A stretch of 31,223 nt of DNA, from positions 1-31,223 of IMG/VR virus record IMGVR_UViG_3300025030_000324. The stretch is one strand, 5' to 3'. The notes beneath the pieces were generated by a model. That model did no database searches and was not told where the DNA came from. It saw only the letters and a list, made by a program, of their open reading frames with translations. The position numbers were made by a program, and so were the translations under genes. The first letter of the stretch is position 1. The number at the start of each line of letters is the position of its first letter. The DNA is from a virus. Below are positions 13,182 to 23,759 of the stretch, piece after piece.

Positions 13182-14639
13182 TTACCTCTTGTGCTTGTTG
13201 AGGAGGTCCGCGTAACTGCCGCCCTTCTCGGTCTGCCCCTGTTCCGGCTGTGCGTTGGCCTTAACTTTGCCGTTGCCTCGGTTGATCGCTTCAGCCGACC
13301 GCCCGACATTGAACTTGGCGCGGGTTCCCTCTGCGAAGATTTCGAGCGCCCTGAACTTTTCCGCTATCATGTCCTTGGTATCGCCCACCTGTGGAGCGTA
13401 CATTTCCGTGTAGCTCGCAACTTCGGAGTCAGGAGCGGCCGCGCCTGTGGCAATACGCAGCGCCTGTTCAACCGTGCGCTTGACGGCTTGCCGGATCTCG
13501 CGCCCCTTGGTACCCCATGTGCCAATCTGCGAGTTTGCTATGTCGAGTTTGCTGATTATGTTCCCGTTTCCGTCCAGCACCATGTCGCGTATCTTGGGAA
13601 TGTTGGTCGCGATGGTTTCAAGCTGCTGCGCCCTTGTTGCTTGTTCCGGCGACATTGCCCCCGGCTTCGGTGCCACGCCGCCTTCCACGTTGGCAACACG
13701 GTAACTTCCAGTTGTCTTGTCGAAAACAAGCGGCTTCCCAGACTCAGGGTCAACGAATGTGGTCTGTGCAACGGGTTCGCTGCCCCCCGCCCCTGCCGGC
13801 TTATACCTTGGTCCCTCACTTACCTTTTTCCACGTCTTGCCGCTGTCCTGTGACTCTTCTGCTATGGTCCTCCCGCCGTCTGTGCGCTCACGGAACTTGT
13901 ATTCAAGCTTGTCCTCTTTTGGCACAGGTACCGTATATCCGCCCTTACCGTCAGGGATGCCGACGCCGGGGGCGAAAGTCTGGACGGGTTGCGGCTTTTT
14001 ATCTATGACGGTTATTTTTCCTTTCCTGTCAGCGACAGAAAAATATCTATCCGACGGCGTACCGTCTGCGTTTTTCATTGGACGGAGAACGCCTTCGGGT
14101 GTCACCTGTATGTTTTCAGGGTCGCCAAGAAGTGAACCCCATTTAGGATTCTCCTTGTGCCACTGCTTTAAACCCTCTGCCCCGTAGGTTTCAAGCACGC
14201 TATCGGCAAGTTTCGCCGCTTTCCCTGTGAATTCGAGTTGATGGTCAAGGATCTTCTGCGCCTCATCTTCTCTGCCTTGGCTCATGTGGTAGTTGTAAAC
14301 CTGCTCGTATTTCTGTGCCAGAGTCAGCGGCTTTTCCTCAGTCTTCTGCATGGGGTTGATATTTAGCCCTAAACTCGACAGTGTGCGGCCCTGCGCGTTC
14401 GGGTCCATACTCGCCATCTGAGGACCGGCAACGGGGTTGAACGGCTGCCCTTGCGGTGCCATGCTTCCGAGTGTCGAGGTGGCTGTGGTAGTGTTCGGCA
14501 TGGCGGCGAGGTCTGCGCGAGACTGCTCCTTGTACTTCGCCTCGTCCATGAGCGTTTTAAGCTGGAGCTGTCTCAACTCCCGTTCGGGCCTGTCAAGCTC
14601 CTGCTGCGCCAGCATCTGAAATACGTTATTCTGCGCCAT
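13182..14639 (-). CDS. Ejection-type virion protein (485 aa)
   Basis: The N-terminus is a charged helix (QELDRPERELRQLQLKTLM). A long Pro/Gln/Gly-rich middle with short beta repeats and a helical C-terminal third follow. There is no catalytic motif. Position between two Ala/Gly-rich ejection-type proteins and size suggest a DNA-injection protein. GGGAGGGG precedes the ATG, which overlaps the upstream gene by 14 bases. Function is inferred from position. Confidence 0.55.
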   Translation of the reverse strand: MAQNNVFQMLAQQELDRPERELRQLQLKTLMDEAKYKEQSRADLAAMPNTTTATSTLGSMAPQGQPFNPVAGPQMASMDPNAQGRTLSSLGLNINPMQKTEEKPLTLAQKYEQVYNYHMSQGREDEAQKILDHQLEFTGKAAKLADSVLETYGAEGLKQWHKENPKWGSLLGDPENIQVTPEGVLRPMKNADGTPSDRYFSVADRKGKITVIDKKPQPVQTFAPGVGIPDGKGGYTVPVPKEDKLEYKFRERTDGGRTIAEESQDSGKTWKKVSEGPRYKPAGAGGSEPVAQTTFVDPESGKPLVFDKTTGSYRVANVEGGVAPKPGAMSPEQATRAQQLETIATNIPKIRDMVLDGNGNIISKLDIANSQIGTWGTKGREIRQAVKRTVEQALRIATGAAAPDSEVASYTEMYAPQVGDTKDMIAEKFRALEIFAEGTRAKFNVGRSAEAINRGNGKVKANAQPEQGQTEKGGSYADLLNKHKR

Positions 14640-15252
14640 TTACCCCTCCCGAGTTCAGCCGTTTATAGTTGAGGTACAGCGGCGCAAAACTCGCCCCGTT
14701 CGCTGTGTCGTCTGTTGCCTGTTGCCGCCCAAGCCCCCTGAGAGTCTGCGCGTTTGCCTGAATGTTCCCGATCCGCTGCCCGATGTCGGCAATGGAGGTG
14801 CCGGTGGTCATGAGCGATTGCCCCGCCGTCCCTGCCTGCCCGTAGCCTATCTTGAGCATATCCAGACGGCGATTCAAGAGCCGCGCCTGTTCCGAGTTGT
14901 TGAAGTTGGCGTCAAGCTCCGATTGTGGCGCAAGGTTCCGCCCCATTCGCGATAGGCTCGACAGCCTCATCTGGTTTGCCCCTTGGCTGTACTTGTCGCC
15001 GTATGCAGGGTCAGACGCGGAGAAATCGGGATTCTTGCTCATGGCGAGAATGGACGGTATCTGCTGTATCCCTTGGTCGTAATATGGCTTATTTCGGGCT
15101 GTCAGATCGTCTTGGATGGCGCGGCGCTTGTCGATTGCCTGCTGATTTATCTTCGTCTGAGCCCTTGCCCCTTCCTTGGTTGCAGACTGTGCGGCGGACG
15201 TGCCGGCAGAGCTGGAAAGCATGGAAGCGCCCGCTAAAATGAGAGGTAGCAT
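14626..15252 (-). CDS. Ejection-type virion protein, gp7-like position (208 aa)
   Basis: A short hydrophobic N-terminus (MLPLILAGASMLSSSAG) is followed by a helical, Gln/Ala-rich body with repeated Arg/Leu pairs. This resembles small internal proteins of P22-like phages. It shares a general pattern, including KPYYDQGIQQI against YKPLEDAGRQGL, with the next upstream gene product, so the two may be distant paralogues. A role in DNA ejection is inferred. Confidence 0.55.
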   Translation of the reverse strand: MLPLILAGASMLSSSAGTSAAQSATKEGARAQTKINQQAIDKRRAIQDDLTARNKPYYDQGIQQIPSILAMSKNPDFSASDPAYGDKYSQGANQMRLSSLSRMGRNLAPQSELDANFNNSEQARLLNRRLDMLKIGYGQAGTAGQSLMTTGTSIADIGQRIGNIQANAQTLRGLGRQQATDDTANGASFAPLYLNYKRLNSGGVNGAE

Positions 15253-15260
15253 GTCGGCTC

Positions 15261-15890
15261 CTAAGTGTTGTAGTACTGCGCCATGGAGCTGAGCGTGTTG
15301 GCCGCATTGTTCATGCTGCTCTGCCGCTGCGCTCCGTAGTTCTGTGCGGCGTTAAACATGCCCTGCCCGAGATTCGCCAGCGTCTTATCCGTCGCCCCAC
15401 CAAAGGTGGTACCCGCACCGGTTATGGCATTGACCGCCCCGCTGCCGGTCTGGATCAGCGAGAGGGTAGGCGCATACTGCCGGTCGGCCTCTTCTTGGGC
15501 GCTCTTTTGGTAAAACTCCCCCATTTGCCGTGAGCCGAAAGTGGACCTGTAGCGGCCCATTGCCCTAAGTTTGCGGCCTAGGTCGCGCTCCCCTATTGCG
15601 AGGCTGTTTTTGTAGGTAGCGGACGGTGTGAATCCTTGACTGTTGAGCTGTTTGAGTCCCTGCCGTCCTGCATCCTCAAGCGGCTTGTACAGTTCCTTGA
15701 TCTTGTCGTAACTGTCCTGCAGCTCCTTCATGGAAGCATCGGCGGCGGCCTGCTGTGATCCCATGATGCTGTCCTGCGTCCGGTCTGCGCGGTTGCCGGA
15801 AAGGTCCATAGGGTCCGCAATGGTGCTGATGAGCGAGTTGCTGCTGTGGGTCTGGTCCCAAGGTACGAAGAAACTACCAAAAAAGCTCAT
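15261..15890 (-). CDS. Ejection-type virion protein (209 aa)
   Basis: A helical Gln/Ala-rich protein begins MSFFGSFFVPWD; it has a coiled-coil-like stretch at about 48-75 and an aromatic/Arg segment (RAMGRYRSTFGSRQMGEF). The C-terminal part is Gly/Asn/Ala-rich. A perfect AAGGAGG precedes the ATG. It is likely one of the internal ejection proteins, by character and by position among them. Confidence 0.55.
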   Translation of the reverse strand: MSFFGSFFVPWDQTHSSNSLISTIADPMDLSGNRADRTQDSIMGSQQAAADASMKELQDSYDKIKELYKPLEDAGRQGLKQLNSQGFTPSATYKNSLAIGERDLGRKLRAMGRYRSTFGSRQMGEFYQKSAQEEADRQYAPTLSLIQTGSGAVNAITGAGTTFGGATDKTLANLGQGMFNAAQNYGAQRQSSMNNAANTLSSMAQYYNT

Positions 15891-15899
15891 AAATCCTCC

Positions 15900-16834
15900 T
15901 TAGTTCCAGTGCAGCACTACCTTTGCCAGCACATCCGTTCCCGCTGCCTTGCTCTCGATGCAATGCCCGATTTCCTTGAAATGATCCGCCGTAGAAAGCG
16001 CCCCGATGCCACTCGGCGGGATTGTTGACTCTGCGCGTCCGTCCGTGTCGGCACATTTCGTCCACGCGCCATGGGTTGCCGCCGTGCCGTCTTTCAGTAG
16101 CACTTCCGCGATGCCCGATACCACTACCCACGATTCCGCCCCGTCCGCTATGCCGCTTTCGTATGCCACCGCCACGCCGTCATATTCGGCTGTCTGTAGG
16201 GCAAAAGCGTCATCGTAGGCGGTAGACATGGTGAGGACGCTTCCCTTGACCGTTGTCGCCCCTGTGCGGTTCGTGAGCTTGATCGCTACGCCACCTTCGG
16301 GGGTAAATGCCACCTTGCCGCCGCAAGAGAATAGAATGGAGGAGTCGGCCCCTGCTGTCGTCGCCTGATCGAGCGTCGTCGCGTGCGGGTTGTCAGTGGC
16401 TTCCGTATGATCCTGCCACACCTTAGCCTGCGCGTCCGACAAGTGCCGGTCCTTGGTCGCGTCCGTGCTGGTCGGGTCGAGCTCGGCTATCCCATCCAAC
16501 ATGTCATGGTCGGTGCCGTGCGGGTTGCCGTCCGTCTCGTCAACGTGGTCCTGCCACACCTTCCCGTTGGCGTTGGAGATGTGCCGCACTTGGGCGTTGT
16601 CGGCGTCGTTGACCCATCCGAGAACGCCCTGCAACATGGCATGAGTGCGGGTTTCGATATCCGATAGCTTCGATCCTGACTTGTTGATGATGCCCCACGC
16701 AATGCCGCCCGCAAACGAAAGGACGCGCTGAACCTGTTGCAACCAGCGGGTCCACTGTGCCGACATCTGGCCGCTGCGGTCGATTATCGGCTCCCTTGGA
16801 ACAGGGGGGAGGGTTGTTTGCGGGTTTTCGGACA

Positions 16835-16835
<1 letters not shown>
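15900..16835 (-). CDS. Fiber-like virion protein (311 aa)
   Basis: The N-terminus (PPVPREPIIDRSGQMSAQWTRWLQQ) is a pattern frequent in podovirus proteins encoded beside the tail hub. Residues about 85-155 contain two copies of a H(I/L)S-A--KVWQDH--(A/E)TD-NPH module of the kind seen in phage fiber shafts. The C-terminal part is a beta-rich domain. It may be a short tail fiber, an adaptor or a decoration protein. The ATG overlaps the exonuclease stop (TAATG). Confidence 0.6.
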
Positions 16836-18776
<1,941 letters not shown>

Positions 18777-18777
<1 letters not shown>

Positions 18778-19133
18778 CAGTAGTACTCCGCCGTAACCGT
18801 CTCTGTCGGCTGCCCACTGGCAATCTGTTTCCGTATCTGCCGCGTTGCCATCTCCTTGGTTGCCAGCCACCCTTCAGCGGGGGGCGAAACGCTGTAGAAG
18901 TCGGCGATCTCGGCGGCGATGAGGGGGATAAGCGAGAGGCTAAAACGGTCGGGAATGTCGGCTTCGTCGCTTGCGGAGTAGGCCCATGAGACCAGCCCGT
19001 CATCGGCAAGGACGGAGTACACGGCGGCGTAGGCGTCAGCGACGTTTTCGAGGTCTTCCGCCGCTACTCCGCTGCTGCGGTCGAACACCCCCAACTTCTG
19101 CATCACCTTCTCTGCCAGTTTCGCTATTACCAT
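18777..19133 (-). CDS. gp4-like tail accessory factor (118 aa)
   Basis: A helical protein starts MVIAKLAEKVMQKLGVF and continues with repeated helix pairs. This is the pattern of the P22 gp4/head-closure family that binds the portal and starts tail assembly. It is somewhat shorter than P22 gp4 (166 aa). GAGG precedes the ATG at 19131-19133. Order gp4-like then gp10-like matches P22. Confidence 0.65.
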
Positions 19134-19269
19134 CGACCACCTCAAAAGTGGGGTTGCTGCTGAGTTTGCGGAAAGCGTGAGGGTCGGTGACTGCCGCCGC
19201 TACGCCCTGCATGAATTCTTGCCCGAAAGTGACCACCGATGCCGATGGTCCGATGTACTTGACGACCAT
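19036..19269 (-). CDS. Small virion-cluster protein (77 aa)
   Basis: The start VVKYIGPSASVV and the later NPTFEVV look like a small phage protein often found between capsid and head-completion genes. The C-terminal 27 residues are basic and lie out of frame over the gp4-like gene (98-base overlap). No start codon lies nearer the strong upstream ribosome site. The ATG is reached only across a hairpin (see 19267-19301). Role unknown. Confidence 0.6.
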   Translation of the reverse strand: MVVKYIGPSASVVTFGQEFMQGVAAAVTDPHAFRKLSSNPTFEVVDGNSETGREGDAEVGGVRPQQRSSGGRPRKRR

Positions 19270-19301
19270 AGAGTTAAGGGGCGTTGCCGCCCCTCCTCCT
19301 T
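19267..19301 (-). promoter_or_regulatory. Hairpin-bridged (split) ribosome binding site
   Basis: In the leftward RNA, AAGGAGG (19295-19301) starts inside the stop codon of the upstream gene but lies 25 bases from the ATG (19267-19269). Between them GGGGCG and CGCCCC pair around GCAA, a GNRA tetraloop, with one extra A-U pair. Folding removes 18 bases and leaves seven between GGAGG and ATG, the usual spacing. No better site precedes this ATG. Confidence 0.6.
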
Positions 19302-19725
19302 ACGCTGATGTGGTGTAGATGGGGGTGATATTGACAGTACCGGCAGCGGCGGTTGCCGCTGCAGTGGTCGCTTTCAGATAAACGATGGTGTCGGCGGTTA
19401 CGGTGACGTGTCCCGCCGCGCCTACCACCCACGTTCCGGCCTTAGCGGTATCGTTGGCAATGCCGGATGCAAACAGGGTCGAACCGACATAGATCGACCA
19501 GACAAGCGCGACGCTGCCGTCAGTGTCAAGATCGTCGGTCTGGAGGATGAAAGCGAGCACGGTCGCACCAAGCGGCACGCGTGCAACGCCGGTGATGTCG
19601 TTGGTTGCCATGTCGGTGGTGCGAAGCTCGACAGAGAAAGGTTGCGCTACCACCGCACCCACGCTTTTGGATGTTAGGAGCGGTGCAGTGTATGTTACGA
19701 GGTCGGTAGTTGTCTCCCCGGCCAT
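19300..19725 (-). CDS. Candidate head decoration protein (141 aa)
   Basis: An Ala/Thr/Val-rich, all-beta sequence with repeated short strands (TVLAFILQTDD, ALVWSIYVGSTLF) and no Cys. It lies just downstream of the major capsid gene, where head decoration or minor capsid proteins are common. AGGAGG precedes the ATG. The assignment rests on composition and position only. Confidence 0.5.
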   Translation of the reverse strand: MAGETTTDLVTYTAPLLTSKSVGAVVAQPFSVELRTTDMATNDITGVARVPLGATVLAFILQTDDLDTDGSVALVWSIYVGSTLFASGIANDTAKAGTWVVGAAGHVTVTADTIVYLKATTAAATAAAGTVNITPIYTTSA

Positions 19726-19816
19726 AGAAACCTCCTATTATCAAGTCGCGGCTAGGGCTTCACCGTCCCTAATTTAATCCACTGTTATGCCAGTAGAACC
19801 GCTTCTTAGGTTAGAG

Positions 19817-20935
19817 TTACGCCGAGGTGAGTGCCGGGCAGGCAAAGAAGCCGGTAAAGATGCCGTGGTCCTTTTTGGTGGTGGTGTCCACGGTGGTATC
19901 AGTGCCGAACATGAGCTTCTGAATCCCGCGGATCTCCTGCACGGCACAGCCTGCCTTATCGCCATAGTCGAAGTCGTCGGTAATGGTCTTGGTGCGCTGG
20001 GCCACCAGCCATCCTAGAGCCTGCGCTCCGCAGAGGAAAACGGGGGAGACGTCGGCAGAGGTCGCGCCGGAAATGGCAAGGTCGCCGATTTCGGGGATTT
20101 CGCGGATTATCATCCCGTTTGCAATCAGCGAGTCGCCGGTGAACAGGGGATTATCCATGCCGCGCACGCGAGCATCCTTGTTGAAGCCGATGATGGTCGA
20201 GTCTTCGGAGAACCGCTTGAACGCCTTGGATCCGCAGAAGACGGTGTACCACTCCTCGTCACCGTTGACCATCGTCGGGCGGATGGCCGGACTTGCGAGC
20301 TTGGCCAGGGACTTCATAAGGTTCAGGCGGGCGTAAGTCGGGAGGTCGCCGGAATCGTCCACGTTGCCAACTGCAGTCGCGAAGGTCGCGGAGTAGTTGG
20401 CAGTGGATGCCCCGAAAAGAACGCGGTCGGAGTTGGCGGCGCACCATGCGTCCTGCGCGGCGGTGACGGCGGTCGAAGCAGCCTGAAAGATGGTATACAT
20501 TCCCGATTGGTAGTCGCCGCCGACCTGTCCGAGTGCGTTGATGATATCGGTCTTGGTGACGGTGAGAATCCAGTTTTTCAGCAAGACCTTTGCTGCGTTA
20601 CGGAGAGAGATGGCGCTGTATTGCTCGTCGATTTCCGGCACGACAACGCCGTTCCTGACCTTATCGACCGTGACCGCGCAGGAGCGGGAGGTCATCATTT
20701 CCTCTGCGCCGACGAGTGTGGCGGAGCCTCTCTTACCTGCACCGGTAAGCCCGTTTACCAGCGCAAAGGTGTCCGTCTTGCCGGGTTTGAGCGAAAGGGC
20801 TTCTTTCATCTGGATAATGGAGTTTTCATCCTTGCCCATGTACCGCTTGAAGCGGTTGGCGCGGACGTACTCGGTAAAGAACTTGTCATCCCACTGCTGG
20901 ACAGTGAGCCCTGCGGCTACGGCGGTGTTTGCCAT
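19817..20935 (-). CDS. Major capsid protein (N4-gp56/PF13252-like, 372 aa)
   Basis: The sequence matches the N4-gp56 family (Phage_capsid_3/DUF4043), an HK97-fold coat protein. Typical parts are VQQWDDKFFTEYVRANRFKR near the start, then a Gly-rich E-loop-like stretch and the later FCGSKAFKRF and GWLVAQR segments. It forms the icosahedral head around the scaffold encoded just upstream. P22's own coat protein is of another lineage, so this head module is a mosaic with a P22-like portal and tail. AGGAG precedes the ATG. Confidence 0.85.
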   Translation of the reverse strand: MANTAVAAGLTVQQWDDKFFTEYVRANRFKRYMGKDENSIIQMKEALSLKPGKTDTFALVNGLTGAGKRGSATLVGAEEMMTSRSCAVTVDKVRNGVVVPEIDEQYSAISLRNAAKVLLKNWILTVTKTDIINALGQVGGDYQSGMYTIFQAASTAVTAAQDAWCAANSDRVLFGASTANYSATFATAVGNVDDSGDLPTYARLNLMKSLAKLASPAIRPTMVNGDEEWYTVFCGSKAFKRFSEDSTIIGFNKDARVRGMDNPLFTGDSLIANGMIIREIPEIGDLAISGATSADVSPVFLCGAQALGWLVAQRTKTITDDFDYGDKAGCAVQEIRGIQKLMFGTDTTVDTTTKKDHGIFTGFFACPALTSA

Positions 20936-20990
20936 GGTGGTATCTCCTGACGGGTGTTCTCCCGCAAAGGTTGTGCTGCCTTAGCAGCGG

Positions 20991-21647
20991 TTATTTGAGT
21001 AAGTCGTCAAGCGAGGTAGGCCCGCTCCACGTTTGCGCCGTTGCGCCCCCTGCGCCAGATACCGTCGCCAGTGTGCCCGGGAGTTCTGCGCGCTTCTGAT
21101 GCTCTGCTGCACCCTTGGCCGAGTACTTCGCCTCAAGCTCTGCGGTGATCTTCTCCCGCAGTTTCTGCTCATACGCGGTCGGGTCGCCCATCTCCTGCAG
21201 CTTCTGCTGGTTCGTCGCCGTCTTGTAGGCGAATTCGGCGGGGTTCGCCTGTGCTCTCATTTGCGGGTATAGCGCGGGGTTTTCCTGGACCATCGCCTCG
21301 AAAATGACGAGCTTGTCATCGAAGTCGGCGTACTTGTCGCGGGCAAAGGCTTCGGACATGTCGAGCCTCTGGTTGATTATTTCCTCTCGGAGCTCTCGCC
21401 TGATTTCTTCTTTGTACGGGTCCTCTTCCTGTTTTTGCAACTGCTGTAGCTGCTGCTCGATTTCCTGCCGCTTTCTGCGTTCTGCGAGGAGTGCAGCCTT
21501 AATGCCCTCCATGTCAGGTGCGGGCTTTTCTGCAGGTTGTGCGGGGATCTCAGCGGCGTCCTGAGTTACTTCTGCGCCCGTTTCCTCCACCGTCTCCTGC
21601 GCGGCCACTTCCGGTTCTTCAATTACGGCATCTTCGAGCCAATCCAT
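20991..21647 (-). CDS. Capsid scaffold protein (218 aa)
   Basis: An acidic N-terminal region (about 1-48) precedes a long Gln/Glu/Arg-rich coiled coil (about 50-100) and a helical C-terminal half. The tail is short and ends SLDDLLK. This is the general build of phage scaffolds, and the gene lies just before the coat gene. The ATG at 21645-21647 has GAAGGAG upstream; the in-frame extension to 21731 is Pro-rich and lacks a ribosome site. Confidence 0.75.
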   Translation of the reverse strand: MDWLEDAVIEEPEVAAQETVEETGAEVTQDAAEIPAQPAEKPAPDMEGIKAALLAERRKRQEIEQQLQQLQKQEEDPYKEEIRRELREEIINQRLDMSEAFARDKYADFDDKLVIFEAMVQENPALYPQMRAQANPAEFAYKTATNQQKLQEMGDPTAYEQKLREKITAELEAKYSAKGAAEHQKRAELPGTLATVSGAGGATAQTWSGPTSLDDLLK

Positions 21648-21741
21648 TTGTATCTCCTTCGCGCCCTTTGTGGATGGCGGCTCCCAAGTTATCGCCCGTT
21701 GATTACCCGGCGGCGGTTTTGTGTTACTCAACTATGTTGTT

Positions 21742-21770
21742 TCCCTACTCTGTTTCGGGTGCTAAGTCAA
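21742..21770 (-). promoter_or_regulatory. Weak candidate promoter before the scaffold gene
   Basis: On the minus strand TTGACT (21765-21770), a 17-bp spacer and TAGGGA (21742-21747) lie in the 135-bp gap between the 124-aa gene and the scaffold gene. A booster promoter for scaffold and coat would make sense, but the -10 box is poor. Confidence 0.3.
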
Positions 21771-21782
21771 GAGAATTATTAC

Positions 21783-22157
21783 TTACACCGGGTCCGTGAT
21801 GCCGAAAGCAAACGCAGGCGAATCCCACGTCTGCGCGGTCGTGACCGCTTGGCTAGTCACGCTGGTACCTGCAAGAAGGGTCGTACCGTCGTCCACGCAG
21901 GCATAGATGATAGTCCCGTTGGCTGATGGCGTCATGCCCGTCTGCGCTCCCACTGTCACCTTGCGCCCGCTCACAGGGCCGTCTGCGATGGTGTAATCAC
22001 CGTTGCCGTCACCCGCCGTCACGGTTACATCTGCCAGTTTCACCGCTGCAATCCCAGCGTAGTTGGCCGGTTCTGCGCTGCAAAAGGTAAGCTTGGTCCC
22101 AGTGGCGATCTTTGCTAGCGCTGCGTCAAATACTGCGTCTGCGAATTTCTTAGCCAT
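21783..22157 (-). CDS. Conserved phage structural protein (124 aa)
   Basis: The start MAKKFADAVFDAALAKI and the beta-rich rest (LADVTV, GRKVTVGA, IYACVDDGTTLLAG) match a small protein common in phage structural clusters and usually called hypothetical. It is probably a head or neck component. AAGGAG precedes the ATG. A homologue search would be needed to place it. Confidence 0.6.
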   Translation of the reverse strand: MAKKFADAVFDAALAKIATGTKLTFCSAEPANYAGIAAVKLADVTVTAGDGNGDYTIADGPVSGRKVTVGAQTGMTPSANGTIIYACVDDGTTLLAGTSVTSQAVTTAQTWDSPAFAFGITDPV

Positions 22158-22169
22158 GTAATTTCTCCT

Positions 22170-23759
22170 TTATTGCCATGTTCCCGCGACGAATCGCCGC
22201 AGGGTTTTGTTGAGGGTTCGAGCGTCTCCGGTGATCGACCTGATCGGCCATGCGACGCTGTCTGATTGCGAGATGGTTAAATTATCGGCATAGCTGGTAC
22301 TGTAGGTATCAGCTATTACAAGAGCACCATGAGACAGCGTGAGGGTGATGTTGTCGGCGGATGACGCGCTGTAGGCATCGGTGATGGTTAATGATGTGGC
22401 TGGCAGATCCCATGTGTAAGAGGCGTCAGCGGCAAACTCTATCCAGACGCCTTGTAACTTAGTCTGTGCGTTCCAATCTGCCTGTTTTGCTGTAGCTGTT
22501 TTGGCAAGGTACGTTGTGGGGTCTATTCCTGTGCAACTTCCCTCAACCTCCAGATAGATGGCCGTGCCTGCGGGGATGCTCAAATCGACATACTGCATCT
22601 CATAAAGCGACAGACCATCAACGTAGTAATCTGCGTTCACTAGCCCGTTGCTGTTATCCGGCACATGAGAGTCGGACAGCAGATCGCCAGCGGCATAGCC
22701 GTTTGCGGCATTGGCTGATCGGACGAACACCTTCACGTAATCGCTTGTTGCGGCCCTAACCCTGCGCATCAGCCTTATCCTGCTGTGCCTGTACCCGTCT
22801 TGAGGGAATACCTGCGGCCCCGTTGCCCTGAATGTGTTGGTGGGAGGTACGCCGATATAAGCGATGTCTCCCGGCGACATCGTAATTGATTCCAACCAGC
22901 TAGTGCGGCCCTTGCCGTCATCGTCTGCGGGGAAGTCTTCGGGGAGCCAGTCAACATTGTGCACAGCGCGGCGGGTCAGCCCCCCAAGATCCACCGGCCC
23001 CGACTCGTATCCTGCAACTCGCGCGCATTGCTGCGTGCCGTCTACGTCTGTGGCGTATTCCCAGTCAGACCAGCAGTAACTGTCTCCGCTGCCCCAAAGC
23101 GGCGTGCCTGTGATGTAACATGCACCACCACGAAGAAGCTCGGCACCCGTAGTGCTGAACATATGGAAGACTGGGGTGAATGGGGCGAGAAAGCGGGGGA
23201 TGGTGTAGCTGTTCCCGTTCTGGCTGTATGCCTTATTCCCGTTGATCCTCGCCCACGAGCCGCCGTCCTTGCGGTACCGGAAATAGGTGGTGCCGGTCGG
23301 GTCATGTTCGACCTCAAACTCGTAGACTACGTTATTGGATATGGCCCCGATGGCCGAGGGGTTTTCGATGCTGACATAGCCGCTGGTTTGCCCTGGGCTG
23401 ATGGTGTTAATGTATCCGTCTTGCCGTATCTGATAGTAGTTGGTTTCCCCACACTGCAAGCCGCAAAAGCTGTTAAATTCAGGGGTGCCGGTCCTGCGGT
23501 ATTTGACCCGCCACGTAAAAGGCTGCGTGTTATCGAACCAAACCTTGGACTTGGCAACCATCCCATTAGCTACGCCGTTCGGGTCCAGCTTTACACAGCT
23601 CCCGCCAAGCCCTGAATCAGAGTCCAGGGAGACTGATCCGGAATACCAGTTGACGTCTGTCGTGTCCCATTTGTCCAGGCTGTTCCACGACTCGACGAGT
23701 GTGTACCCGTCAACATTCGGCACACATTGAATCTGTATGTAGTTGGTTGGCACTGTCAC
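22170..23759 (-). CDS. Large beta-rich virion protein with two DAYS-ADN repeats (529 aa)
   Basis: Most of the protein is beta-rich, with a carbohydrate-binding-like jelly-roll appearance (SWNSLDKWDTTDVNWYSGSV, YEFEVEHDPTGTTYFRYR). Residues 456-500 carry two copies of an L-I-DAYS-S-ADN-TL repeat also present five times in the upstream gene. The last 30 residues are basic and may anchor the protein. It lies between portal and scaffold genes, so a head fiber or decoration role is plausible. Its first codon overlaps the upstream stop. Confidence 0.6.
   Translation of the reverse strand: MTVPTNYIQIQCVPNVDGYTLVESWNSLDKWDTTDVNWYSGSVSLDSDSGLGGSCVKLDPNGVANGMVAKSKVWFDNTQPFTWRVKYRRTGTPEFNSFCGLQCGETNYYQIRQDGYINTISPGQTSGYVSIENPSAIGAISNNVVYEFEVEHDPTGTTYFRYRKDGGSWARINGNKAYSQNGNSYTIPRFLAPFTPVFHMFSTTGAELLRGGACYITGTPLWGSGDSYCWSDWEYATDVDGTQQCARVAGYESGPVDLGGLTRRAVHNVDWLPEDFPADDDGKGRTSWLESITMSPGDIAYIGVPPTNTFRATGPQVFPQDGYRHSRIRLMRRVRAATSDYVKVFVRSANAANGYAAGDLLSDSHVPDNSNGLVNADYYVDGLSLYEMQYVDLSIPAGTAIYLEVEGSCTGIDPTTYLAKTATAKQADWNAQTKLQGVWIEFAADASYTWDLPATSLTITDAYSASSADNITLTLSHGALVIADTYSTSYADNLTISQSDSVAWPIRSITGDARTLNKTLRRFVAGTWQ
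22260..22394 (-). repeat. Two 23-residue DAYS-ADN repeats
   Basis: This stretch encodes two tandem copies of the module, ITDAYSASSADNITLTLSHG and IADTYSTSYADNLTISQ. They are close relatives of the five copies at 24425-24772 in the neighbouring gene. Confidence 0.7.

Noticed and set aside
12927-13853. Plus-strand frame of 308 codons over the ejection genes
   Set aside because: It is a shadow of the GC-rich minus-strand coding frames, without a ribosome site.
19745-19772. Hairpin after the capsid gene as a terminator
   Set aside because: The stem is only about five base pairs and no T run follows on the minus strand.
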